A DNA stretch of 41,675 nucleotides, from the NCBI GenBank assembly GCA_945862495.1, contig CAMAYM010000011.1:1-41675 (forward strand), written 5' to 3'. Below, one piece after another: positions 1 through 6,716 of the stretch. The position numbers and the translations under genes were made by a program. Source of the DNA: Bordetella parapertussis. GTDB taxonomy: Bacteria > Pseudomonadota > Gammaproteobacteria > Burkholderiales > Burkholderiaceae_B. Position 1 is the stretch's first letter, and the number at the start of each line of letters is the position of its first letter. The notes beneath the pieces were generated by a model that worked only from the letters and a program-made list of their open reading frames with translations, was not told where the DNA came from and did not search any database.

Positions 1-522
1 GACGCCTTCTTTGCCGACTTTGTCCATTGCATCAGCAATGATCTGGCCGATTGAGAAGTCGCTGTTAGCCGAAATCGAACCGACTTGGGCGATTTCTTTG
101 GTTGTGGTGCATGGCTTGGAGAGCTTTTTGAGCTCAGCAACCGCCGCAATCACAGCCTTGTCGATGCCGCGCTTGAGGTCCATTGGATTGATGCCGGCAG
201 CCACGTACTTAAGGCCTTCAACAACGATCGACTGAGCCAACACGGTTGCAGTCGTTGTACCGTCACCAGCGTTGTCAGAAGTCTTGGAAGCCACTTCCTT
301 GACCAGCTGTGCGCCGATGTTTTCAAATTTGTCTTTGAGTTCGATTTCTTTAGCGACCGACACGCCGTCTTTGGTAACGGTTGGGGCACCGAAAGAGCGC
401 TCGAGCACAACGTTACGACCCTTTGGGCCGAGGGTTGCTTTTACTGCATTGGCGAGGATATTTACGCCACGGACGATACGGACGCGTGCGTCATCGCCGA
501 ATAAAACTTGCTTGGCAGCCAT
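1..522 (-). CDS. groEL: Chaperonin GroEL, N-terminal 174 residues (runs off the window)
   Basis: The large subunit of the cytosolic chaperonin; it forms the double-ring folding chamber capped by GroES and hydrolyses ATP. Visible hallmarks are the N-terminal AAKQVLFGDDAR, the nucleotide-binding TLGPKGRNV around residues 30-38, and GDGTTTATVL around residues 86-95, which includes the catalytic region of the equatorial domain. The protein is incomplete because the window starts inside the gene; about 370 residues are missing. The ATG at 522 is preceded by an AAGGAA ribosome site. It lies 24 nt after groES on the same strand, so the two form the usual bicistronic operon under the CIRCE site upstream of groES. 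Confidence 0.98.
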   Translation of the reverse strand, partial: MAAKQVLFGDDARVRIVRGVNILANAVKATLGPKGRNVVLERSFGAPTVTKDGVSVAKEIELKDKFENIGAQLVKEVASKTSDNAGDGTTTATVLAQSIVVEGLKYVAAGINPMDLKRGIDKAVIAAVAELKKLSKPCTTTKEIAQVGSISANSDFSIGQIIADAMDKVGKEGV

Positions 523-546
523 TTATCTTTCCTTAAAGTGTTCTGT

Positions 547-834
547 TTACTGGACAACTGCGAGGATTTCTTCCTCACGGATGACGAGGACCTCTTCGCC
601 GTCGACTTTGACTGTCTGACCGGCATATTTGCCGAACAAGACTTTATCGCCAACTTTGACGTCCATTTTCAGGACTTTGCCATCTTCGGTTTGTTTGCCG
701 GGACCAACAGCTAGCACTTCACCTTGATCGGGCTTTTCAGCGGCGCTTTCAGGGATGACGATGCCCGAGGCAGTTTTGCGCTCGTTGTCCAGGCGTTTGA
801 CGATCACGCGATCGTGTAGGGGACGCAGGGCCAT
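547..834 (-). CDS. groES: Co-chaperonin GroES
   Basis: The 95-residue heptameric lid of the GroEL chamber. The sequence is complete: N-terminal MALRPLHDRVIVKR, the mobile loop that contacts GroEL (about residues 17-32, ending GIVIP), the roof region, and a C-terminal EEVLVIREEEILAVV strand. The length is the bacterial norm. It is the first gene of the groESL operon, with a GGAG ribosome site just before the ATG. Regulation is readable: a perfect CIRCE operator and a sigma-70-like promoter lie 55-110 nt upstream. Confidence 0.98.
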   Translation of the reverse strand: MALRPLHDRVIVKRLDNERKTASGIVIPESAAEKPDQGEVLAVGPGKQTEDGKVLKMDVKVGDKVLFGKYAGQTVKVDGEEVLVIREEEILAVVQ

Positions 835-889
835 GTAGAACTCCTGTTATTTACAAAAATGGGTTGTTAAAAAGTCTGCAGGAGAATTG

Positions 890-916
890 TTAGCACTCGT
901 TGCAGATGAGTGCTAA
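890..916 (-). promoter_or_regulatory. CIRCE operator (HrcA binding site) of groESL
   Basis: A perfect inverted repeat TTAGCACTC-N9-GAGTGCTAA, the consensus CIRCE element bound by the HrcA repressor. Its upstream edge touches the -10 hexamer, so HrcA binding would block RNA polymerase. In the mRNA the same repeat would fold in the 5' leader about 55 nt before groES. Confidence 0.95.
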
Positions 917-944
917 TTATAGAGGGTGTTTTGGGGATTTCAAG
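916..944 (-). promoter_or_regulatory. groESL promoter
   Basis: Read on the minus strand there is TTGAAA (938-943), a 16-nt spacer and a perfect TATAAT (916-921). The -35 box extended by one base is CTTGAAA (938-944), which also matches the consensus -35 of heat-shock sigma-32 promoters. No clear sigma-32 -10 box is visible, so dual sigma use is only a possibility. The -10 box abuts the CIRCE operator. Confidence 0.75.
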
Positions 945-1024
945 TGCAGGAAGGGTGAACTTGAGGAATTGAAGGCTATGGAATTTTTAGGGCACTGATT
1001 TGCGAGAGGGCTTCTGCGGCAATC

Positions 1025-1062
1025 GGAGCGTTGAGTTTTGCTGAGCAAAACTTCAAGCGCTC
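1025..1062 (-). terminator. Hairpin after the crotonase gene, no U-tract
   Basis: An imperfect inverted repeat: GTTTTGC and GCAAAAC pair around a 3-nt loop, and outer GGAGCG/CGCTCC arms extend the stem with small bulges. It lies 31 nt beyond the crotonase stop and before the groESL promoter. No run of T follows on either strand, so it may be a Rho-dependent end or an mRNA-stability hairpin. Otherwise I see nothing between 945 and 1092. Confidence 0.4.
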
Positions 1063-1092
1063 CACTTGCCTGCAATGAGACTGACGAAAAAA

Positions 1093-1896
1093 TTACTTTC
1101 GCGCCGCCCGACGCGCGGCCTTGGCCGCCATAAAGTCACCGACAATTTTCGCGTGCTCAGCCGTTTTGTGTGCAATCGCCTGATACGCAGCCGACAACTC
1201 CAACAGATTAGACAACGACGACGTCTGCCCCTCACGCAACAAACGCTTCGTCATCCGCACCGCAGGCGCAGAATTGACCGCCATTTTGCGCGCCAAGGTC
1301 TGCGCCGTTGACAACAGATCCTCCGCCGGCACCACACGCGACACCATGCCCCAGTCTAAGGCGGTTTTCGCATCAATCGCCTCGCCCGTAAACGACATTT
1401 CAGCCGCACGCGCCATACCAATCACACGCGGTAAAAACCACGCACCGCCATCACCTGCCACGATCCCGACCTTGACGAAACTCTCGGCAAAGGTCGCTTG
1501 CTCCGACGCAATCCGCAAATCACACATACATGCCAGATCACAGCCCGCACCAATCGCAGGACCATTAACCGCTGCAATGGTCGGCACCTCAATTTGATGA
1601 ATCGCGAGAGGCAAGCGCTGAATGCCCTGCCGATACTCTTGGCGCAAGACCTCACTCCCGAAACCAGAACCGATTTGACGCTCCATTTCGTCGATTTTTC
1701 CACCTGAGGAAAAAATCGGACCGTTCGCCGTAATGATGACGGCACGCACACTCGGATCGTGCTCGATTCGGTGACACGCCTCCAACATGGCCTCCACAAT
1801 ACCGGTCCCTGTTAAGGCATTGCGCGTTTCTGGGTGATTGAGCGTAAGTGTGACGACCCCTAAGTCGTCTTGGTCGTATTGGAGAACATCTGACAT
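1093..1896 (-). CDS. Crotonase-fold enoyl-CoA hydratase/isomerase family protein
   Basis: A 267-residue member of the crotonase superfamily, which acts on acyl-CoA thioesters through an enolate held in an oxyanion hole. FSSGGKI (about residues 62-68) and NGPAIGAGCDLACMCD (about 109-124) are the two oxyanion-hole segments. In true hydratases the second segment reads GGGCEL and a second glutamate follows in PE(I/L). Here the first position is Asp (GAGCDL) and the second appears to be Phe (FAESFVKVG). The hydratase glutamate pair is therefore not conserved, and isomerase, thioesterase or dehalogenase-like chemistry is possible. The fused tautomerase lies 37 nt upstream on the same strand and may be co-transcribed. 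The substrate is unknown. Confidence 0.85.
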   Translation of the reverse strand: MSDVLQYDQDDLGVVTLTLNHPETRNALTGTGIVEAMLEACHRIEHDPSVRAVIITANGPIFSSGGKIDEMERQIGSGFGSEVLRQEYRQGIQRLPLAIHQIEVPTIAAVNGPAIGAGCDLACMCDLRIASEQATFAESFVKVGIVAGDGGAWFLPRVIGMARAAEMSFTGEAIDAKTALDWGMVSRVVPAEDLLSTAQTLARKMAVNSAPAVRMTKRLLREGQTSSLSNLLELSAAYQAIAHKTAEHAKIVGDFMAAKAARRAARK

Positions 1897-1933
1897 AGCA
1901 GTTGAGCCTTATGAATCATTGAATATGGGGAAA

Positions 1934-2308
1934 TCAGCGCCCTGCGGCCTTGGCGGTGACGCCGCCTGCTACGCCAAAATCAGTCGCGGGACGGTCAAAC
2001 AGGATCACACGGATATTTTGTTTGGATACCCCAATCGCCTGCTCAGTCGCCTCAAACATCGCGGCAATCACAGCAGCTTTTTGATCCTCCGTGCGACCAC
2101 GGATCAAACCCACAGTAATCATCACCATTTCCTTGCCAATTTCACCTGCAACAATGACATGATCCGCAGGAATTTCCTGCAAGACAACGCGCACGGAAGC
2201 CAAAGGTGCGCCAATGCTGTCGACCACCGATTGCGTCAGCTTTTTCAGCAAGTCAGTCTTTTTTGCGGCACTATGGCCCTGCAGAATTTGAACGTTAAGC
2301 ATTGGCAT
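1934..2308 (-). CDS. Fused (tandem) 4-oxalocrotonate tautomerase-family protein
   Basis: A 124-residue protein that reads as two 4-OT subunits of about 60 residues joined in one chain. The first half starts MPMLNVQIL, leaving the catalytic N-terminal proline once Met is removed, and contains the VRVVLQEIP motif with the conserved Arg (about residue 40). The second half begins near residue 61 (MVMITVGLIRG) and ends with a second copy of the Arg motif, NIRVILFDRP. Its position equivalent to Pro-1 is Val, so it can supply binding residues but not the catalytic amine. Family members isomerise enols or act on halo- or oxo-acids; the substrate here cannot be read. It faces dgkA across a 78-bp divergent spacer. 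Confidence 0.85.
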   Translation of the reverse strand: MPMLNVQILQGHSAAKKTDLLKKLTQSVVDSIGAPLASVRVVLQEIPADHVIVAGEIGKEMVMITVGLIRGRTEDQKAAVIAAMFEATEQAIGVSKQNIRVILFDRPATDFGVAGGVTAKAAGR

Positions 2309-2386
2309 CGTGTGCTATCTTCCAAAAATGAGTTGAGATGCCTGAATCTGTCAGGCGGTTGTCATTTATAAACCAAGTTTGCAAAC

Positions 2387-2782
2387 ATGTCCCCTCATCC
2401 TTCGAAACATAAGAGCAAAGGCGGCTTTCGCAGAGTGTTTAAAGCGGGCGGCTACTCACTTAGTGGACTGCGCGCCGCACTCCGTTATGAGGCCGCGTTC
2501 AGGCAAGAGCTTTTACTGGTGCTCATTTTGGCGCCCCTCGCGTTCTGGATCGGCCAAAGCGCTGTGCAGATCATCTTGCTGCTTAGCTCTTTAGTGCTTG
2601 TATTGATTGTTGAGTTACTGAATTCCGCGATCGAAGCGGTTGCAGACGCCGTCACACTAGAAAATAACGAACTGATCGGTCGCGCCAAAGATCTTGGCAG
2701 CGCTGCTGTCATGGTGAGTCTGCTTTTAGCTGTGGCCCTTTGGATCACCTTGCTGCTCAACAAGTGGTACAACTTTTTTTAG
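2387..2782 (+). CDS. dgkA: Diacylglycerol kinase (DgkA type)
   Basis: A small integral inner-membrane kinase that phosphorylates diacylglycerol (or a related lipid such as undecaprenol) with ATP, recycling DAG released from phospholipids. The 131 residues carry the DgkA signature ELLNSAIEAVADAV (about residues 76-89), with the catalytic Glu and the second acidic residue. They also show RYEAAFRQE around residues 33-41 and three hydrophobic helices (about 40-56, 60-82, 106-124). The N-terminus is Lys/Arg rich. No strong ribosome site precedes the ATG. pyrF follows with its likely start 55 nt downstream on the same strand. Confidence 0.92.
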   Translation: MSPHPSKHKSKGGFRRVFKAGGYSLSGLRAALRYEAAFRQELLLVLILAPLAFWIGQSAVQIILLLSSLVLVLIVELLNSAIEAVADAVTLENNELIGRAKDLGSAAVMVSLLLAVALWITLLLNKWYNFF

Positions 2783-2837
2783 CTTGTCCATCTTTTTAGG
2801 CTCTAATAGAGTCAATTTTCATTTGCACACTGTCGTC

Positions 2838-3653
2838 ATGTCCTTTATTCAAAAACTAAATGCCGCTTGGGCAAGCTCCCAATCCCTCCTGATGGTAGGC
2901 CTGGACCCAGACTTGACGCGGATGCCCGCCGAACTAAAAGGTAAACCAGACGCGATTTTTCAGTTTTGCAAACAAATTATTGATGCGACGGCGCCCTTTG
3001 TGTGCGGTTTCAAACCACAAATCGCCTATTTTTCTGCGGTTGGTGCAGAGGGACAGCTTGAGGATATCTGTTCATACCTCAAGGAAAACTACCCTCATCT
3101 TCCTCTTGTGTTAGATGCCAAGCGAGGCGATATTGGTGCGACCGCAACCCAGTACGCGCAAGAAGCTTTTGGAAGATATAACGCAGATGCGGTCACGATT
3201 AGCCCTTACTTAGGATCAGATTCAGTCGAACCCTATCTGGAGTGGAAAGAGCGCGGCGTTATTGTTTTGTGCCGGACGTCTAATCCTGGCGGTTCAGACC
3301 TGCAGTTTTTGGAAACGGATGGTGTGCCCTTGTATTTGCGTGTCGCAGACTTGGTCGCCAACAAGTGGAACAAAACGGGACAGTGCGGACTAGTGGTGGG
3401 CGCCACATTTCCTAATGAGCTTGCGGCTGTTCGCCGCGCGGTCGGCGACAGTATTCCTCTGTTAGTGCCAGGGATTGGTGCGCAAGGTGGAGATATTGCG
3501 GCAACCTGCGCAGCTGGCTGTAATGCACAGAAAACCGGCATGATGATCAACTCGTCACGGGCTATTTTGTACGCGACAGGCCCCGGCCATTGGACAGAGG
3601 CTGCCGCGTCAGTTGCCAAGCAAACACGCGACGACATCAACGCACATCGATAA
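2838..3653 (+). CDS. pyrF: Orotidine-5'-phosphate decarboxylase (type 2)
   Basis: It converts OMP to UMP, the last step of de novo pyrimidine synthesis. The active-site signature LDAKRGDIG is at residues 92-100, containing the Asp-Lys-Asp catalytic array. The N-terminal VGLDPDL supplies substrate contacts, and VPGIGAQGGD near the C-terminus is the phosphate-binding loop. The length of 271 residues and the motif layout fit the longer type 2 PyrF family rather than the E. coli type. I chose the ATG at 2838 because it starts MSFIQKL; an in-frame TTG at 2784 would add 18 unsupported residues. It runs convergent with pncC, whose stop is 18 nt away. Confidence 0.95.
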   Translation: MSFIQKLNAAWASSQSLLMVGLDPDLTRMPAELKGKPDAIFQFCKQIIDATAPFVCGFKPQIAYFSAVGAEGQLEDICSYLKENYPHLPLVLDAKRGDIGATATQYAQEAFGRYNADAVTISPYLGSDSVEPYLEWKERGVIVLCRTSNPGGSDLQFLETDGVPLYLRVADLVANKWNKTGQCGLVVGATFPNELAAVRRAVGDSIPLLVPGIGAQGGDIAATCAAGCNAQKTGMMINSSRAILYATGPGHWTEAAASVAKQTRDDINAHR

Positions 3654-3671
3654 GATGCGGCCTGTGACGAT

Positions 3672-4169
3672 CTAGGGCAACAAGCTACAGGCAAACTGCA
3701 GGGAAAAGGCAACCGAGGCGTCTCGCACGGCATCGCGGTCCCCTTGGAAAATCTGTGAGGTCGCGTGCACGACCACACCCGAGGGTGCGCGTTGCGCAAA
3801 ACCAAACCACACCAAACCAACCGGCTTATTTGCCGAGCCGCCCCCTGGACCCGCGATGCCTGTCGTGGTTAATGCCAGCGTGGCTCGCGGTGCCATCGCC
3901 AGCACCCCCGCCGCCATTTGACGGGCAACCTCTTCACTGACGGCACCAAACTCATCTAAAGTTTCGCGTGCGACTCCGAGCTGGGCGTGTTTTGCCATAT
4001 TGCTATAGGTGACCCAACCTTGATCAAACCAGCCGCTTGAGCCGGGAACTGCCGTCACTGCACCCGACAACAACCCGCCCGTACAGGACTCAGCAGTTGC
4101 AAGCCAACCATGGCGGGCGAGAAGTAGCTGACCCAATTGGGCGGCCAGAGCACGCGAATCATTTTGCAT
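3672..4169 (-). CDS. pncC: Nicotinamide-nucleotide amidase (CinA C-terminal family)
   Basis: It hydrolyses NMN to nicotinate mononucleotide, recycling the product of bacterial DNA ligase into NAD. It is a 165-residue stand-alone CinA C-terminal domain with the diagnostic TAESCTGGLLSG (residues 25-36), VTYSN, and TTTGIAGPGGG (about 101-111). The N-terminal MoCF/COG1058 domain of full-length CinA is absent, as in E. coli PncC. It is the last gene of the ribB-ribH-nusB-thiL-pgpA-pncC operon, 22 nt after pgpA. No clear terminator follows before the convergent pyrF stop. Confidence 0.93.
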   Translation of the reverse strand: MQNDSRALAAQLGQLLLARHGWLATAESCTGGLLSGAVTAVPGSSGWFDQGWVTYSNMAKHAQLGVARETLDEFGAVSEEVARQMAAGVLAMAPRATLALTTTGIAGPGGGSANKPVGLVWFGFAQRAPSGVVVHATSQIFQGDRDAVRDASVAFSLQFACSLLP

Positions 4170-4191
4170 ACATTTTCTCTATGGTTTGACG

Positions 4192-4716
4192 TTAGGAGAA
4201 ATACACTGCAGGACCAAAGCGCACAAGCAGTGCCATCACGATCAGTGTGTATCCGGCCGCAAGCAAATCATCAACCATCACACCAATGCCACCTTTGAAG
4301 CGCGCATCGACTTGACGGATGGGTGGAGGTTTGACGGTATCGAAAATCCTAAAGAGGACAAAGGCAATGGTCTGTGCGAGAAGTGAGCCAGGCACCAGCC
4401 ACAAAACGAGCCAAAAGGCCACGAACTCATCCCAGACAATGCCAACATGATCTTGAACACCCATCGCCTGACTGACACGATGGGCCGCCCAGCAACCGTA
4501 GATGAAACACACAAACAAAAAAAGTCCCATCGTCAGGTTGCTGACGCCTGGGGAGACAAAGATCCAAAGAAACCACGCCAACAAGGTTCCCCACGTCCCG
4601 GAACCAGGGCGAATCAAGCCCGAGCCAAACCCGAACATCAGAATTCGACCAGGGTCGGAGAAGACCCAACGCAGCGTAGGCCATGTGGTGCGATGCCTAG
4701 TCGAAACACCTGTCAT
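4192..4716 (-). CDS. pgpA: Phosphatidylglycerophosphatase A
   Basis: An inner-membrane enzyme that removes phosphate from phosphatidylglycerophosphate to give phosphatidylglycerol. The PgpA signature is clear: GFGSGLIRPGSGTWGT (about residues 29-44), followed by the acidic motif GIVWDEFVAFWLVL near residues 93-106. Hydrophobic segments occur around 42-70, 95-120 and the C-terminus. The length of 174 residues is normal. Its start lies one nt from the thiL stop, so the two are probably translationally coupled. The thiL-pgpA pairing is widespread in proteobacteria. Confidence 0.95.
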   Translation of the reverse strand: MTGVSTRHRTTWPTLRWVFSDPGRILMFGFGSGLIRPGSGTWGTLLAWFLWIFVSPGVSNLTMGLFLFVCFIYGCWAAHRVSQAMGVQDHVGIVWDEFVAFWLVLWLVPGSLLAQTIAFVLFRIFDTVKPPPIRQVDARFKGGIGVMVDDLLAAGYTLIVMALLVRFGPAVYFS

Positions 4717-4717
4717 A

Positions 4718-5707
4718 TTATTTCCGGAAATGGTCGAAGCCTTGCGGCAGGGGTTGAATCAGCTGACCGGCTTCGTCATACACAGACAACTCCGGTCCGG
4801 CGGTGATTTGGCCAACTCGAGTCAAAGGCACACCCGCCTCAAGCCCAATGCGCTCAAAATCATCACGCTGGTCCTCGGCAGCAGTGAGGCACAACTCATA
4901 CACGTCTCCGCCTGCTAGGACGGCACGCCGTCGATCCGCCTGGGAGAGCTGAGCAAGTGCAGGATGGACGGGCAACAGACTCTCATCAATACGCGCGCCA
5001 ACGCCACTCGCTTGAAGAATATGGCCCAAGTCCTGCAACAAGCCATCAGAAATATCAATCGCCGCATGTGTGTGTGCCGCGAGGCGACGACCTAAAAATA
5101 CGCGAGGGTTCGGTCGCTCAAGCGAGTCACGTGTTTGCTCAAGCAGGCTGCCCTCGAGACCAAATAGTCCTTCGTTCGGACCGTCTTTTAAAGATCCAGC
5201 CAAAATTCGGTAGGCGACGTCCGCCGCACCGAGTTGACCAGATACCCAGATATCGTCACCGACCTTTGCCGCGCTACGACGCATCGCATGCGCCGGGTCG
5301 ACCTCACCCAATACCGTGACGCTAATGGCGATGCCTTGTTCACTGCGTGTCGTGTCCCCACCAATCAGCGCACAGCCATGTTGATCCGCGAGCGCATAAA
5401 ACCCATCGGCGAATCGCGCAACCCAAGACTCGTCAAAACTTGGTAGGGCCAAACCTAATAAACACGCGATGGGTTTTGCGCCCATGGCAGCTAAATCAGA
5501 CAGGTTCACGGCAAGAGACTTGTGCCCGAGCGTAAAGGCGTCAACATCCGGGAAAAAATGCCGGCCTTCAAGCAATAAATCCTTGCTGGTTGCCAACTCT
5601 AGACCGGGTGTGATCCGAAACAAGGCGCAATCGTCCCCCCCGCCGAGCATTCCGGCAGGCACCGGACGCTTGAAAAAGCGAGAGATCAGATCGAATTCGG
5701 ACGCCAC
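4718..5707 (-). CDS. thiL: Thiamine-monophosphate kinase
   Basis: It phosphorylates thiamine monophosphate to the active cofactor thiamine diphosphate using ATP. The 329 residues show the ThiL pattern of the AIR-synthase/PurM superfamily: N-terminal MASEFDLISRFF, the metal-binding GGGDDCALF (about 22-30), the nucleotide-site AVNLSDLAAMGAKP (about 66-79), and GGDTTRS near 115. A third acidic motif, AIDISDGLLQDLGH, follows near 215. It sits 14 nt after nusB. The nusB-thiL-pgpA order is a conserved proteobacterial operon. The product would supply the cofactor for the TPP enzyme at 19.1-20.8 kb, though nothing suggests a specific link. Confidence 0.96.
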   Translation of the reverse strand: MASEFDLISRFFKRPVPAGMLGGGDDCALFRITPGLELATSKDLLLEGRHFFPDVDAFTLGHKSLAVNLSDLAAMGAKPIACLLGLALPSFDESWVARFADGFYALADQHGCALIGGDTTRSEQGIAISVTVLGEVDPAHAMRRSAAKVGDDIWVSGQLGAADVAYRILAGSLKDGPNEGLFGLEGSLLEQTRDSLERPNPRVFLGRRLAAHTHAAIDISDGLLQDLGHILQASGVGARIDESLLPVHPALAQLSQADRRRAVLAGGDVYELCLTAAEDQRDDFERIGLEAGVPLTRVGQITAGPELSVYDEAGQLIQPLPQGFDHFRK

Positions 5708-5721
5708 GTTGATTGATGCGC

Positions 5722-6216
5722 TTAGCGTCGGGCAGCGGCCCGAACCTCAGTCGACCTGGCCTCTGCGGCCAGCTTGTCGAGCACGCCGTTGACGAACTTG
5801 AAGCCATCAGTCCCGCCAAACGACTTGGCGAGCTCGACCGCTTCGTTGATCGCAACGCGATAGGGCACGTCAATTTGATGGACTAGCTCAAAGCTACCGA
5901 TCAGCAAAATGCCGTGCTCAATCGGAGAAAGCTCTGGAAGCGGACGATCCACAAAAGGTGAAAACTTTTCACGCAACGCAGGTGCTTCTCTCATCGCACC
6001 ATGCAATAACGTTTGAAACCACACCACATCGGCCTGATCGAACTCATCCTCGTCACGAAGATGTGCTTCGATTTCACCAGCATCCTGAAGACTCTCTGTA
6101 TCACGCACCAACCAGGCATATAAGCCCTGCAAAGCCAACTCGCGCGCACGACGACGTGCGCTACGGGGAGGCACTGCCTGGGTATTATCGTCTTGCTGGG
6201 GCTTGTTCAAGATCAC
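5722..6216 (-). CDS. nusB: Transcription antitermination factor NusB
   Basis: An RNA-binding protein that joins NusE (S10) at boxA to build antitermination complexes on rRNA operons. The all-helical NusB domain is recognisable from RRRARELALQGLYAWLV near the N-terminus, VPYRVAINEAVELAKSFG, and the C-terminal FVNGVLDKLA. The open frame extends upstream to 6339, but that stretch lies inside ribH and is not NusB-like. I therefore chose the GTG at 6216 (VILNKPQQ), with a GAGGA ribosome site just upstream, giving 164 residues. The gene then overlaps the acidic 3' end of ribH by 32 nt, implying coupled translation. Confidence 0.93.
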   Translation of the reverse strand: MILNKPQQDDNTQAVPPRSARRRARELALQGLYAWLVRDTESLQDAGEIEAHLRDEDEFDQADVVWFQTLLHGAMREAPALREKFSPFVDRPLPELSPIEHGILLIGSFELVHQIDVPYRVAINEAVELAKSFGGTDGFKFVNGVLDKLAAEARSTEVRAAARR

Positions 6217-6706
6217 CGTCCTCTTCTTCGTCGTCTTCGTCTGCTTCGGGCTCAAGAGACGCCACCAGATTGGCCATTTCGACGGCACACTGCGCGCAAT
6301 CACGACCTTTGTCGGCGGCACGCGCTTCGGCTTGCTCATCCGTCTCGGTCGTCAGCACACCGTTGGCAACAGGAATACCTGTTTCGAGTGCTACACGTGC
6401 GATGGCTGAAGCGCTTTCGTTGCTGACAATCTCAAAGTGATAGGTTTCACCACGGATGACAGCGCCCAAGGCAATCAACGCATCAAATTCAAATGTTTCA
6501 GCCATGCGTGCCAAGGTGACGCCGAGTTCAAGGGCGCCAGGCACTGTCACCACCATGATGTCACGTTCGTCGACACCTAGGCTTTCAAGCTCTTGCAAGC
6601 ATGCATCGAGTTCGATCAGACCGATGTCTTCGTTGAATCGAGCACGAACAATGCCGATATGCAGGCCTTCGCCATTCATGTCGGGAGTCAGGGTATATGG
6701 GCTCAT
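6185..6706 (-). CDS. ribH: 6,7-dimethyl-8-ribityllumazine synthase with an acidic C-terminal tail
   Basis: It condenses 3,4-dihydroxy-2-butanone 4-phosphate (the RibB product) with the ribitylaminouracil intermediate in the penultimate step of riboflavin synthesis. Family motifs are VPGALELG (55-62), GAVIRGETYHFEIV (81-94, with the active-site His90) and NGVLTTETDEQA (115-126). The core ends near residue 150. The last about 23 residues form a strongly acidic tail (EADEDDEEEDGDLE) beyond the usual family length of about 155. The start at 6706 (MSPYTLTP) was chosen because the upstream frame runs into ribB. It follows ribB by 10 nt and overlaps nusB by 32 nt. Confidence 0.95.
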   Translation of the reverse strand: MSPYTLTPDMNGEGLHIGIVRARFNEDIGLIELDACLQELESLGVDERDIMVVTVPGALELGVTLARMAETFEFDALIALGAVIRGETYHFEIVSNESASAIARVALETGIPVANGVLTTETDEQAEARAADKGRDCAQCAVEMANLVASLEPEADEDDEEEDGDLEQAPARR

Positions 6707-6716
6707 GATGTGCTTC

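Noticed and set aside
85..504. 139-codon plus-strand frame at the left end
   Set aside because: It is the complement of groEL.
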